Part shown: positions 36,099 to 47,575 of the stretch, piece after piece
Layout: every line of letters starts with the position of its first letter
Numbering within the stretch: the stretch's first letter is position 1
Assembly: GCA_028023455.1 (NCBI GenBank)
Contig: JAQFVV010012394.1
Coordinates: 21,658,900 to 21,722,899 of the forward strand
Direction: 5' to 3'
Origin: Epiperipatus broadwayi
Lineage: Eukaryota; Onychophora; Udeonychophora; Euonychophora; Peripatidae
Length of the DNA stretch: 64,000 nt
The notes under the pieces: generated by a model
The model's database searches: none
Seen by the model: the letters and a program-made list of their open reading frames with translations, nothing else
What the model was told of the DNA's origin: nothing
Translations under genes and position numbers: made by a program

Positions 36099-37125
36099 AA
36101 TATGATGTGATGTGATATATGGTTACTCCTTTATTGAAGTCAAGAATCTGTCAGCCACTATGCCCAGAAAAACCTGTTAACTGTCTTACTTTTCCTTTCC
36201 ATTTCTCACCTTAAGTGTTTCCCATATTCTTCTCTTTCTGCTCCATTCCATTTCCACAACATCATCTTTGTCCACTCTATGGCCTTTGTATCTGGATCCC
36301 CCTTATCTTTTCCCAAACCCAGCACAAAAAACAAGAACCCACTTTCTGTATAATCACTTTGTTTATATTTATTCTCCCACAGCTTTATTATTTGTACCCT
36401 TTCTGCTTGTAAACATTTCCATTCAATTAACAGGTGTCTAATATTTTCCACAATTTCCTTACATAACTTGCAGACAAAATCACTCACATTTCTCCATTTT
36501 TGTGTATATTCCTTTGTTGCTAACCATTTTGTTCAAGCCTTAAACAGGAAACTACTTTCTTTACTATTATTGTAAATTAACTCACACCCAATATTATGTT
36601 TACTTCTATATATATTTAAACTCTTTTTAATTTCCATATTAGTTTTCCATCTCTCCAAATCCCCATTTTTTGTTAATGCACATATTTTTCTATCCCATTC
36701 TTTGCCAATATAACATTTAACAATTTTCCTAACACAATCATCCCACCTTTTGTACAAATATATTGACCTAAAGTCTTTATCCAAATCTTTTGCTTGCCAT
36801 ACTATTCACTCATCTTGTTGCCTGTCATTTACTCATAATCCAATTAAATACTATTTTGGCTATTCTCTTACTATCCATAAACTGCAATCTACCAAACATT
36901 TTCATTTTGCTTTTTGCATCTCTCATATAAAAACTTGACCATCCTGTTTCTCCTTGAATCACCTTCTTTGCCATTCACACATCTGCATTTAATGCATCTC
37001 TTTCTACTTCTCTTTGTACTTTTTCTAAGTAATCTAACACATCATTACTAACACATAAAGCATCATCATTGTAAGTTAATTCTGCTATGGCTACTCTCTT
37101 CTATACAATTCTTACTACATCATAT
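36099..37125 (-). pseudogene. LINE-A copy 3
   Basis: The minus strand gives FVCKLCKEIVENIRHLLIEW then KCLQAERVQIIKLW (zinc knuckle, 36.4 kb) and MDKDFRSIYLYKRWDDCVRK (36.7 kb). The copy runs from TGATGTGATGTGAT at its 3' end to the point equivalent to TTCTAGCTACATCATATTTA at about 37.12 kb. The final cysteine of the knuckle has changed to W. Frames are broken between segments. A CT-rich tract, CACAACTCTCTCC and so on, follows beyond the 5' truncation. Confidence 0.85.
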
Positions 37126-37575
37126 TTATTAAATAATTATCACACCCCAGCTCCCTTTATCACATACCATTCAAAACAACCACATCCATAATCACCACAA
37201 CTCTCTCCTTCCACCTATATATATTTTTTATTTACTCTCATCAACTTCCATTACCAACAGTACACATTATTATACAACTTTCCTCTATAAATTTATATCT
37301 CACATTATACTATTTTACACTTGAATGTTATACTAACTTTCTACTCCATCAATATGCAAATATATTCATGCCTACATTCCTGTGAAAATATTTTTTGGTA
37401 TTCTGGTACCACCCCTGCTATATTGCATCATTATGGTGATGCACTATTCCAAGTTTGTGATATGTTGAAATCAATCACTCCAAGGAATGTTTGAACAAAC
37501 TTAATCGATAAAGTTTGTCCACAGATTATGTAGAGGCATTATTCCAAAGACATCACCAGGATATCCACATTTGCA
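37126..37575. other. No gene recognised
   Basis: Pyrimidine-rich then AT-rich spacer between LINE-A copy 3 and a degenerate tandem repeat. Confidence 0.35.
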
Positions 37576-37579
37576 GTGT

Positions 37580-38270
37580 GAAAATTCAAATCTAAAAAAA
37601 AAGTAATGGAGAGATATATTCATTATGAAAAAATGAAAAAAACACATTACAATATTAAATAAAAACAGGTAGTTGTGACCTTTTAATATGGCACTTTTTG
37701 CACATTTTTATTAGAACACTTTGTGTCTCCAAGGCCAGCCTTCCCCCTCCTGGTATAATGCGACACTTTGTACCATCATAAGCACCCAGCATGTATAATA
37801 CCAAACTTCAAATCTAAAAAAAAACACATCTTACTTCCAATGATGGAGAAATATATTCATTATGGGAAAAGGAGAAATATAAAAAAGAACCCTGAGACGT
37901 TTTTTAAATGGCAAGCTATGACAAAGTTTTAGCTATAAGTTTAACGTTATAATTTGAATATTTTTTATAAAAAAAAACATATATAAAGTTTTATCAAAAA
38001 AAAAACACCCAAATATAAAACTGTATTACTTACAAATGATGTGAGAAATGTATTATATTGTGGAGGGTATAAAGTCCCTGTGGTGGACTGAACTGTTTAA
38101 TATCTTCTAAAATGAAAAGGAAAGGATCCATTTATTTAACATGAATTAGTCATGCAAAAATTCTTGGTTGCCATAACATACATCATAAATGAAAACTTAG
38201 AATAAATATTACCAGACCCAAACAGTACTGGAGAAAAATATTATAGCAAGAACAACACTAAAGTCCCCAT
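37580..38270. repeat. Degenerate tandem repeat, period about 200-220 bp
   Basis: CAAATCTAAAAAAAAA followed by ATGGAGAGATATATTCATTA occurs near 37589. CAAATCTAAAAAAAAACACA with ATGGAGAAATATATTCATTA occurs near 37809. A worn form (CCAAATATAAAACTG, ATGTGAGAAATGTATTA) is near 38010. A fourth trace near 38215 shares ACTGGAGAAAAATATTATA and AAAGTCCC. Confidence 0.5.
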
Positions 38271-38737
38271 TTTTTTGCAAACACAATTTATTTACAAGCA
38301 ACCCTCTTTTTATATATTTTACTCCACATATCCCTTTCAAAAATCACACATATACTAAAGTCAACACAATTTCAGAATCAACATTAAATCCTGTTTCCAT
38401 CCCCCTTATCAGTATTGCATCTTCAACCCTCACTTCTTCAATTTTGTCTGTATGCAACATCATCCCCACTAAACCCTCTGCAAATCTGTGACCTGAATCC
38501 CTCATACGTAATGAAGCAATATTGATATATGCATCATGTATATAAGTTGAAAATTTCGAAATTTTTAAATTAAACGTTTTTAACAATTTTAATAAGTGGC
38601 AATTATATATATGCACAGATAAATGTATACGGTATTATTAATTCTAAGTTTATTTTAAAAGTAATTTAAAATAAAATATTTCTTTTATTAACATTTGTAA
38701 ACGTATTTTATAGTTAGATGGGTGGAAATAACATTAG

Positions 38738-38964
38738 TGATGTGATGTGATGTACTGTAGCTTCTTCTTACACGAAGTCAAGAATCTCTCAGCAATTATA
38801 CCAAGAAAAACTTGTTAGCTACTTAATTTTACATTCCCCAGTCTAAGTTTTACCATATTCTGCTCCATCCCATTTCCACAACATAATCTTTGTCAACTCT
38901 CCAGCCTTTATATCTAAATCCCCCTTATCTTTTTCCAAACCCAGTATAAAAACCAATAATCTAC
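38738..38964 (-). pseudogene. LINE-A copy 4, 3' end only, cut by an H1 insertion
   Basis: The sequence starts with TGATGTGATGTGATGTACTG and follows the 3'UTR and the last codons of the 52 kb copy. At AAAACCAATAATC the match stops and H1 begins (TACTCTCCATACAATAATGC). Confidence 0.8.
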
Positions 38965-39240
38965 TCTCCATACAATAATGCCATCTAGTGTAAGCATAAA
39001 AAATCAATGGATTTAAGAAAGTTTGTGCATAAAATCCCTATCTAATGCCTACTCATCTAATATCCCCAGACTAGTTTCTGTCTTGTAGCTTTTGTCAGTG
39101 AGAAGCCTTAGATCTGAGAGCACTACACCTAGATCTTAGAACCTAATGCAACCCTTCAGCAGTCACTTTTTTTTACCTATTTAGTTAACTATAAAGCTAT
39201 GCGCCCAAGATGAAGCACAATAATGTTTTCAATTCAAGTG
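38965..39240 (-). mobile_element. H1 element, minus orientation, worn hammerhead
   Basis: The plus strand shows ACTCTCCATACAATAATGCC, CAATGGATTTAAGAAAGTTT, ATCTAATATCCCCAGACTAG and CTTTTGTCAGTGAGAAGCC, the reverse complement of an H1 unit. Read on minus, the ribozyme core at about 39058-39120 is CTGACAA then GAAACTAGTC, so one core base is lost. The 5' end fades near 39.24 kb. Confidence 0.75.
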
Positions 39241-39524
39241 CATTCATTTGTATAGTTAATGTTGATGTGAATGCAGTTCGATATCCAAATCTTGTTGAGT
39301 ATTTTGTTGTAGAAATTAAGCTCTCAAATATATCAGTACATAAAACATGTTGATTTTTTTTAAGTTAGTGTATATAACTTTTACTCCCTGTAATAATCCT
39401 TTCTTTCAAAGCCTTACCTGTAGTAATCCTTTCAAAACCTTAGCTTAGTAATCCTTTCTATTAAAACATTATCTGTGGTAATCCTCCCTTTCAAAACCTT
39501 ACCTAATTATAACTTTCCATTACA

Positions 39525-39745
39525 TGATAATTAATACATTGTACAGGCTTAAACCTGCATTTATATATGTAATATATGTGGGATTCGAACTCAGACTTTC
39601 ACACGACCCACTCCTCCCAGTGCTATCTCATATTGCTGATCCACCTGATCGACATGTGTGTGATCAGGTGGATCGGCAATATGAGATGGCACTGAGAGTA
39701 ATGGGTCGTGTGAAAGCCTGAGTTCGAATCCCACATTACATGATA
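39525..39745. mobile_element. H2-related short foldback
   Basis: ATTACATGATAATTAATACA begins the left arm; GGGATTCGAACTCAGACTTT and CACACGACCCACTCCTCCCA pair with TAATGGGTCGTGTGAAAGCC and TGAGTTCGAATCCCACATTA. The tip is ACCTGATCGACATGTGTGTG-ATCAGGTGGATC. It equals the terminal 110 or so bases of H2 folded on themselves, as at the end of the 21.2 kb element. The ribozyme is absent. Confidence 0.75.
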
Positions 39746-40599
39746 ATCTAAATTATATTTTTTTACTGAAAGCAATCTATGTTGCCTTCGTCATAATATC
39801 TTTGGCACCTTTTATAATACCTACATATGATAGCGTGTGTGTGTGAAAGTCACTTAAAAATGGATGATTTGATGAATAATGCACTTTAGAAATAAATACT
39901 GCTGTTTGTTATAAAGTTTTGTTATTATTAAAAAATAAAATATGCTCATTAAAATATTACGCCTGTTTTAATTTTGAAAGCTATAACAGAGTATAGTTGA
40001 GATGTTTCTGTATATACTCTCCCTCCTCTTTTTTTCTATTATGTAAATTAGATTACTAAATGTGAATAGTATTTGTGTTATAGAATATCTAATGCTATAT
40101 ATACTGCGGTTAGCTTTTATTATCTTTTTTTCTTTATCGATAGCTTTCTCTGAGTTATTTAAAAGATTTATTCTATTCTGGACTCCTCGTGAACTTCCTT
40201 AGACTAATGGAGAGGCCTTTACTTGACAGTTTTCTCGGCTCTGAACAATTGCTCTCTAAAATCAATATTATAGACAGAACATTATTTGATTTTCTTTAAA
40301 AGTTTAAGCGGCCAAATTTCTTATATTGGACATTTAAATAATAATTGACAAATCACTTCTTTTTTGTTTTTGTTTGTAGCCCACATTCTCTTTAAATTAC
40401 AAATCTAACTTTTTTCTTTTCTCCGACTTAGTGTAATTATTTTCAATTACTTATAACTGACAATAATAAGATATAAACGTTGTTCATTAATCTTTTAAAA
40501 ATATAATTATAAATGTTATTAACATTACAGTTATCTTTTAAAAATCAAGTTTATGGATTCACATCAATCATTTAAAATATCTTTAGATATGCTAAACCG

Positions 40600-40745
40600 G
40601 ATTTCAAAAGATTATTAAAGACCTAGAAAGCGATCACATATAAGTTGGATGGAAGAAATAATGGAGTGCACTAAGATGATGAGGAAAATGAAGGCTAGAG
40701 TTCAGAGAAACTGGATTAAACTTGGTGAGATCTTCATTCTGCAAT
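40600..40745 (+). pseudogene. LINE tail fragment (RTE/Jockey-like), copy 1
   Basis: The plus strand encodes RPRKRSHISWMEEIMECTKM then KARVQRNWIKLGEIFILQ. It aligns with RPRKKPHVRWMDQIRKCAGV and ARDQKI-IELGETFFLQ in the 41.8-42.2 kb copy, which has the same last 50 residues of a 'KRPRGRP...RW.D' LINE C-terminus. Confidence 0.6.
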
Positions 40746-41769
40746 GGATCAATAATATTTGAAAATATTGGTTATATAGATTCTCATGTACCTGCAAAAA
40801 TTGTTGTCTTAGCCAATAATGGCTTTGGCTTAAATACAATGGTGCAGTCGTGAATGTGGAAGCTCATGATCTATGGATTATGGCTTCAATTCTGTCTTCT
40901 GATGTTGATTTTTTTTTTATAAACTTGTGAACAATAAAACCTTTCTTTATTTGACTGTGTATTGTTGAGTTCGGGGATAGAATAGTAAATTCTGGAGCTC
41001 AAGCATTATGGACCTTGGCTTCTATGGTCACTTCCAGTGCTCAAACATTCAATGAACCCCCAAGCAATAATCCGTTTAATTTTTGTGACATGTGATTTAG
41101 TGTCTAATAGAAGTCTATGAAGCTCACGATTCATATGAATTTACAAGTATTGAACAATTTAATTATCATTATTAGATTTTCTTTATATACACACTCTAAG
41201 TTGTCAACTTCACAGATCTGAATAAATTTATGAAAAGGACATTTATCCTTTCAAGATCAACAGACTTTATTTAAATGTGATTTAATGTCTATCTAAGCAG
41301 CATTTTGTCATTTAATTTTGATTATGCAAACATTAAATAACAATCACAAGACAGTAAATAAATTTAAGGCTGAACATATCATCATCATTATCAACCATTA
41401 TCAATCCACTGCAGGATGAAGGTCTCTCCAAGTTTAAAGGATAAACATATACTGGTAAATAAAATTAATATCAAACATGGTTCTGTGACTATACTATTAC
41501 CACTGACCCAAGATATCTGAGTTTGGTTCTAACCCTCAGCATGAATACTGAAATTTACAAATGCTATTGAATCACACATTGTATGCATTTTATCATATAC
41601 TCACATATATATAGAAGTGTATACATACTGTATATAAATGCTGAAAACATGTACAGCACATAACTAACTATATATGCACTAAAATACAAATATAATTTAT
41701 TTTTAACTAATGTTTATTCTATTTTTTTAATTTTTTTTTTGTCATAAATAACCACATGCAAATTTCAGA

Positions 41770-42205
41770 TATATTGGAGCACACAGCATGTTTTCAGTTC
41801 TTATTTATGGATCTGAAACTTGGACCCTTAATAGAAGATCAATACAAAGACTTCAGACCAATCAAAGAAATATGGAGAGTTGCATGTTAGGAGTAATAAG
41901 AAGAGATCAAAAATTCAATATATGGGTAAGAGAACAAACAGGTGTTACTGAGATTGTTGAAAGAATTAAAAGACTGAAGTGGAGTTGAGTTTGACATATT
42001 TCTAGAAATTATGATAATAGACAGACAATTAAAATCTTAAACTGGATTGCAAGATATTGTAAAAGACCCAGAAAAAAACCACATGTGAGATGGATGGATC
42101 AAATAAGAAAGTGTGCAGGAGTGATCTGAAGAAGAGAGGCTAGAGATCAGAAAATATGAATTGAACTTGGAGAGACATTCTTCCTGCAATTAATTGATGA
42201 TGGGT
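41770..42205 (+). pseudogene. LINE tail fragment (RTE/Jockey-like), copy 2
   Basis: The reading frame from 41788 gives SVLIYGSETWTLNRRSIQRL, then QRNMESCMLGVIRRDQKFNI, then RIKRLKWS. A stop follows (the expected W-WvGHI becomes S*V*HI), then NWIARYCKRPRKKPHVRWMD and ETFFLQLIDDGW. These are the 'YGsETWtl', 'QR-mER-mLGi-rrD' and 'RPr-RW-D' landmarks that follow the reverse transcriptase in RTE/Jockey-like LINEs. Stops show it is dead. The 3' tail ends GATGATGATGACTGC. Confidence 0.75.
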
Positions 42206-42867
42206 GGCAATGATGATGATGACTGCACTTTTAAATTAAAACTTCTAACTGCTATGAGCACAATGTTTTACTTTTTATTGCTTGATGACATCAATGATTT
42301 AGATTTTTATTTAATAAACAGAAGAAAAAAACAACTTTAAAAAACACTTATTGTAGTTGATCTGTTAAAAAGATTAAATATAATTGCTAAGTGGAAAGCA
42401 ATGAGTTGTAACAACCCAATAAATAAGTTGACATGTTTTTAAACAAAAAAAGTGTAAGAGGGTGGTGGAGAGGTAATCAGAATTTTTTTATTGTTATGAC
42501 TAGTACTGTATAAAAATTCTGCACCCAGTATAAAAATAAAATAATTAAAAAGTTTTATTTTATTATTAGAAATAAATTTAATACAATAAAAAGTATATAA
42601 TAGAAAACTTTATTTTTTTACCAATTAAAATATCTACCATTGACAAGTTCACTATTAGTTTCTCCCACTCTTTTAATAAAAGATTAGTGGCAGATTAAGA
42701 CACATTTGCAATATTATATTTTTACAATTAAATCTTTATTCTGTGCCATATTTTGATAATATTTACATTATTTATTACAAATATAAGTTTACATATGAAA
42801 GATATTCTAAAAGATAATATCTGAACTTTGCAAAATAGAAAAATAAAGTAGTAAAGTATTGGATGTT

Positions 42868-42971
42868 GTCTTGCATTGATGGTCGAGAGGTCAGCATAAC
42901 TGCCTTGCACTTGCAGGCAGTTGCCTGGGTTGCGGGTTCGCGTCCTGGCCGATGCTATGACACTTTAAAAA
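42868..42971 (+). mobile_element. tRNA-derived SINE, subfamily A, 15-bp duplication
   Basis: GTCTTGCATTGATGGTCGAG, anticodon region enlarged to TGCCTTGCACTTGCAGGCAG, GGGTTCGCGTCCTGGCC, GATGCTATGACAC, A tail. Perfect AAAGTATTGGATGTT at 42853-42867 and 42972-42986. Confidence 0.93.
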
Positions 42972-42986
42972 AAAGTATTGGATGTT

Positions 42987-44520
42987 AACTTTTACCTATT
43001 CTTGTTTATTTTAATTCCAATTTTAAATGTAAATGAATTTTTACTGAGACATCATAACAACTAAAATATGTTTTAAAATTTAAAATTGCACATTATTAAT
43101 AAAATTGCACAAAAAAATTTTTCATGGCATTTATGAAAGCATTTTTTATAAAATAATTTCCACTTTACCATAACTATTGTTTGAATAATATGTCTTCTTA
43201 AAAGGAAACATTTTCAAATTAAATCTAATTGTAATTACTCAATTTTTGCAAATTTGTATAAATAAGCTGAATTATGTAAATATATTACTGAAAATTACAA
43301 TTTTTCTCCCCAAATATTAAAAGTAAAAAGCATGTTCTCAAAACCATGATGCCAAATAATCTATTAATCAGAGGTGGTATTAATTTCTCTATATAATGAT
43401 AAAACCAACTAGGCCATTTCCTTACTTTGAATCTGAAAATTTATGTTAACTATACGATATTGATAGACTTTTTAAACTAATAATTTTAACTTCAATTTCC
43501 ACCACAAAAAGTGCAAAAATGGCAAACTAACCTTAAAGATAACTGCAAAATACTAAAGAAAAGCAGAGGTGATCAGAGCATCATCACAATGCCTCACCAT
43601 AAATTGTTAATACACTGAAAGGAAGTGGTAGAAAATTAGGAGATAATAGAGATTTGGAAGAAAGGTGCTATATTGAAAAAAATTTTATATAATATAAAAG
43701 TTGATAGTGAGTGCACGTATGTGGAGTAATTATAAAAAATTATTTGTTCATGTAGAAGTTTTATTTTAGTGAGATGAGTGTAAGTTTAAGTCAAAAAAAT
43801 AAAAGTTTATATTAGTAGAATGGTTAAGACAGTTAAACATATGTATCATGAAATTGTATTTGGTAGCACTTCTGCAGTCTTTTTGAAGACACTGAAAAAA
43901 AAAATTAAAAAACTTTTATAATTCAGACTTATAAATATGAAACTATTAATTTGAAAAGAGCATCTTTTGATTTTCAGATGGTTGGAATTCTGCTATGAAT
44001 CGTTGTTGAGTTGATATCGTGCCAAAAAGTGGTATGTATTGTGTGTATTTAAATATCAACTGAATTATTTTTGTTTGCTTTAATAAAGTTGTATAATTCA
44101 ATGAGACTAATTAATTGATGATACTATTTAAATAATTGGCTACGCATTTAAACAAAAGTCATTCGTTTAATTTAAAAAGTACAGATTTAACTTCATTGGA
44201 GAATTCAAATGATTCCATAAAATGTCTCATAAATAAAAATTTCATATAAGAAACAAATGATTATATTGCTTTTTTACAGCAAAAAATTTAATTTGCTATG
44301 CTGGATTCAAATACATTAAAAAGTTTGAAAACATCGATTAAAAAATAATCCTTAAATTGGAAAATGTGATAGATAATGAATAAACCTTTTGTTAAATATT
44401 CTGGGGGGAAATATACTGTATAATAAAAAACTTTCAGTTATGCCATTTTAGAGCTTAACTAGATTGAGAATAATATTTTCTTAATTATGATTCATCACAT
44501 GATCACCGTCTCTATACTAG
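42987..44520. other. No gene recognised
   Basis: AT-rich; short patches of usual composition only. Confidence 0.35.
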
Positions 44521-44639
44521 CACATAATTGTTGTAAACAAAGGCAAAACTTTCCATACAGTAGTGCCACCCTGTGCCAAACAGAGTAATCAATGGATGCC
44601 AGAAGGCTTGTGCATAAAATCCCTATCCAATGCCTACTC

Positions 44640-44698
44640 ATCCAATATCCCCAGACTAGTTTCTGGCTTGTGGCCATCATCAGTGAGGAGCCTTGGAT
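44640..44698 (-). ncRNA. Type I hammerhead ribozyme (H1 left arm)
   Basis: Read on minus: stem I strand ATCCAA, internal loop GGCT, CCTCA, core CTGATGA, stem II TGGC-CACAA-GCCA, core GAAA, stem III CTAG, cleavage triplet GTC, stem I return TGGGG, ATA, TTGGAT. All invariant core bases are present and stem II has four pairs. Stem III is self-complementary with no loop, as in the small hammerheads of Penelope-like elements and retrozymes, which act best as dimers. Cleavage is expected after the C of CTAGTC. Confidence 0.75.
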
Positions 44699-44732
44699 CT
44701 GAGAGTACTGCACCTAGGTGCAGTGCTCTCAG

Positions 44733-44791
44733 ATCCAAGGCTCCTCACTGATGATGGCCACGAGCCAGAAACTAGTCTGAGGATATTGGAT
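44733..44791 (+). ncRNA. Type I hammerhead ribozyme (H1 right arm, best copy)
   Basis: ATCCAA (44733-44738), GGCT loop, CCTCA, core CTGATGA (44748-44754), stem II TGGC-CACGA-GCCA, core GAAA (44768-44771), stem III CTAG, GTC ending at 44777, then TGAGG, ATA, TTGGAT. Stem I inner helix CCTCA/TGAGG is fully Watson-Crick, as is the outer helix ATCCAA/TTGGAT. Compared with the left arm, loop II has CACGA for CACAA and stem I has TGAGG for TGGGG, which changes a G-U pair to A-U and keeps the fold. Expected cleavage is between 44777 and 44778. Confidence 0.8.
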
Positions 44792-45129
44792 GAGAAGGCA
44801 TTAGATAGGGATTTTATGCACAAGCTTTCTGGCATCCATTGATTACTCTGTTTGGCACAGGGTGGCACTACTGTATGGAAAGTTTTGCCTTTAATTGTGA
44901 TTCATTAAGTTAAAATAGAAAATGAATTAACACAATGCATATTTTAAAATTTATTTTCAGTACATTATATTCTATTATCAAAGTTTTTAATTTTTGAAAT
45001 TTTTTAACCAATAAAATTTTGACTTTTTTTTTTTTGCAGTATTGTTAATTTTTTTAAAAAACAACAGTTGGTAATTTGTTGTTGTATATGGTCAAAATTT
45101 ATACCAAATAAAATTTGTGCCATATAATT

Positions 45130-45231
45130 TTTTTTCTCGTGTCATAGCATCAGCCGGGAAGCGAACCCACTAACCTGGGCCAACTGCTTGTAAAGCAGTT
45201 GTCACTGACCTCTCAACCACCAATGCTTGAC
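45130..45231 (-). mobile_element. tRNA-derived SINE, subfamily A
   Basis: Read on minus: GTCAAGCATTGGTGGTTGAG, AACTGCTTTACAAGCAG, GGTTAGTGGGTTCGCTTCCC, GCTGATGCTATGACAC, A tail. Duplication unclear. Confidence 0.88.
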
Positions 45232-46485
45232 TACTGTATATTTTAGTCAATATTTTTTACAACTGCAAGGAAAATCTCCATTACCTTGGATATAACTGAA
45301 ACAAATAAAGAGAGTTTTCAATAACAATTAAATTGTGTTTAGTAATATTTGATCATATGAAATTTGTTGTTTATTGCAAAATGCATGGACTAACCCCCTC
45401 CCCTCAGTCTTTAATGAAAGTATTTTACATTTACAAAGACAGCATTTAAAGAATTAGCATTTTATAAATTTTAGCCAAAAATTAACACAGATAATATATT
45501 TTAGCTAATGGATAAATTTTAAAATTTATTATTAGTGCACTTTGTTACTATAAATATTTTTATTTATTGTAATGAATGAAACTAATATCTTTTTGCTTTT
45601 TTTGCCATTTACAATAAATTAAACGATAGTCAATGACAATATGATAAGTGCAACAATTCTATTTTAGTTGTATACTCAAAACACAATTATGGTATACTAT
45701 CTTATTTCCCACAGCTTTACTTACATTAGTATAATAATACTAAAAATAAAAGTATAAAAATATATAATGTAGTTGATAATTAAGATATATTTCAAATTTA
45801 CATATATAAGGAGGATACATTCTGAGCGTTAAAAGTTTTATTTATGTTTTATTATTATCTAAATTGCATTTTCAATTTTTAATGCACGAAATAAAAAAAT
45901 TTCTGCTAATTCTCCTCATTTCTCTAGCTATTCCCTCGGATTAGCAGAAATTTTTATAATTAAAATATATTTACGTATTCCATTTTTGATTTTTTTTAAT
46001 GTATCAAATACCAAATAAAAATTTCTGTTGCTATTTCTCTCCATTTTTTTAGCTGTACTTTTACACTAATAGAGAGTTTAATAATTAAAATATATTTATG
46101 TATTCCATTTTCAATTTTTTATGTATTAAATAGCAAATTAAATTTTCCCTTGCAAATTGTCTCTATTGCATAAGTAGAAAGTTTGATAATTAAATTATAT
46201 GAATGTAAGATTGACTTGCAGTAATTATAACAGCAATATTTCCAAAAATGCAACTTTATTAAATACAATAAATAATAATTTTAAAGAAATTATTTTATTT
46301 TTCTTGCATCATAATTTTTTTAAATGGCTATAAAATTTTGACATTGTGGTATATGCAAGTGAGAAATTAAATACATGATCCAAACAAAATTTAACTATTT
46401 AAAAATATATTTATGGATTAAAATGTTGCCTTGGATTCTCCATTTTTATAGTATGTATTTCAAAACACATCACAATATTTTCCAA
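45232..46485. other. No gene; weak ~115-bp AT-rich periodicity
   Basis: Around 45850-46190 the words TTTTCAATTTTTAATG/TATT, AAATTTCTGCTAATTCTC and ATTAAAATATATTTACGTAT recur about every 115-150 bp, suggesting an old degenerate tandem repeat. Nothing coding. Confidence 0.4.
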
Positions 46486-46488
46486 TAT

Positions 46489-46738
46489 GATGTGATGTAT
46501 TATGGCTTCTCCTTAAACGAAGTCAAGAATATCTCAGCAATTATGCCCAGATAAACCTGTTAGCCACTTTATTTTACATTCTCCACTCTAAATTTACCCA
46601 TAATCTGCTCTATCCCATTTCCACAACATAATCTTTGTCAATTCTATAACCTTTATATCTAAATCCCCCTTATCTTTTTCCAAACCCAGCATAAAAACCA
46701 ACAATTCACTTTCTGTATAATCACTCTTTTCATATTTT
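46489..46738 (-). pseudogene. LINE-A copy 5, 3' end only
   Basis: GATGTGATGTATTATGGCTT begins it on plus, and the match to the 52 kb copy runs to TGTATAATCACTCTTTTCAT. It is very close to that copy, so the two are recent relatives; 5' truncation is typical of LINE insertions. Confidence 0.85.
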
Positions 46739-47080
46739 GTGTTTTTATGACATAATTAAAAATGTTATTTCTATGCTTATTTATACTTCAAATTATCAAT
46801 GCTTTTAAAATAATTAAGTACTGTAAAGCAAAAATTCATAGCCTATAAAATTTTTCGCTAAAAATAAATAAATCATGTAATGTTCATCAAGATTGGTGTA
46901 ATATTTATTGAATTATGAAGTAACAAACAAACAAACTTTCACATATATACTTTTGTTTCCAGGAAATCATTATTCTATGATCACATCTCTTTTTTATGGT
47001 GGCCATCATTAAAAAATAGTGGATGTTTAAAAAAATTCAATTTTTTTTTAAAGTTGTAGTGAATAGTTTGTTAAATAAAT
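46739..47080. other. No gene recognised
   Basis: AT-rich spacer. Confidence 0.3.
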
Positions 47081-47084
47081 AATA

Positions 47085-47575
47085 TTTATTAATGCAATAA
47101 ACCTCAAGAGTGTGTGCTTGAAAATGCAAATGTAGGGACCTCTATAGGTCTTAACCACAAGCTTATGCTTTGGAAGAAAAGAGGGGAACCCTTCTTTACT
47201 TCAACCTACTTTCTATATAAATAGGTGAATCTGAAGCGGTTAGATCTGAGAACATGAAGCTATTCAATACATCACTGATTAAGTCCACAATTCCTATTAC
47301 ACATTAGTACTCACGAAATCTTTCGATTTACAATGAGTCAATGGAACAATCTTATAGTTAGAAATCTATTACGATAATTTAAAGTTGTAATTATAAATTT
47401 ATTTAATGCACATTGATTGTGTAAGTAATATTTACTAAGGCAATAAACCTCAAGAGTGTGCGCTTGAAAATGTGAAGGTATGGACCTCTACAGGTCTTAA
47501 CCACAAGCTTATGCTTTGGAAGAAAAGAGGGGAACCCTTCTTTACTTCAACGTACTTTCTATATAAATAGGTGGG
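47085..47575 (+). mobile_element. H3 tandem dimer, 345-bp period
   Basis: AACCTCAAGAGTGTG begins at 47101 and again at 47446; the units share AGGTCTTAACCACAAGCTTA, GAAAAGAGGGGAACCCTTCT and CTATATAAATAGGTG. So about 1.4 units lie head to tail. Between the repeats is a hairpin at 47309-47338 (ACTCA-CG-AAATC-TTTC-GATTT-ACAA-TGAGT). There is no coding capacity. No full hammerhead was found in this family. Confidence 0.75.

Larger units (their letters stand above)
44532..44891. mobile_element. H1 element: near-perfect 360-bp palindrome, hammerhead in both arms
   Basis: Starts AGGCAAAACTTTCCATACAG and ends CTGTATGGAAAGTTTTGCCT; the arms stay almost identical to the central ACTGCACCTAGGTGCAGTGC. 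A TAATTGT copy lies on each side (44525-44531, 44892-44898). Open frames seen on both strands (MPPCAKQSNQWMPEG...) are the same sequence read from each arm and are not genes. The left arm carries a minus-strand hammerhead, the right arm a plus-strand one. CACATGATCACCGTCTCTAT just left of it (44498-44517) is the H1 3' terminus in reverse, so the insertion may start farther left. Confidence 0.85.

Noticed and set aside
44495-44868. Mirror-image open frames (starting MPPCAKQSNQ on each strand)
   Set aside because: They are the same sequence read from the two arms of the H1 palindrome and contain the hammerhead; no protein-like conservation.
47246-47338. Hammerhead in H3 (CTGATTA ... GAAATC with a TTTC hairpin)
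   Set aside because: Stem I does not pair, stem II fails next to the core, and the 51 kb copy has CTAATTA. The conserved hairpin is better explained by its own ACTCR/YGAGT helix.
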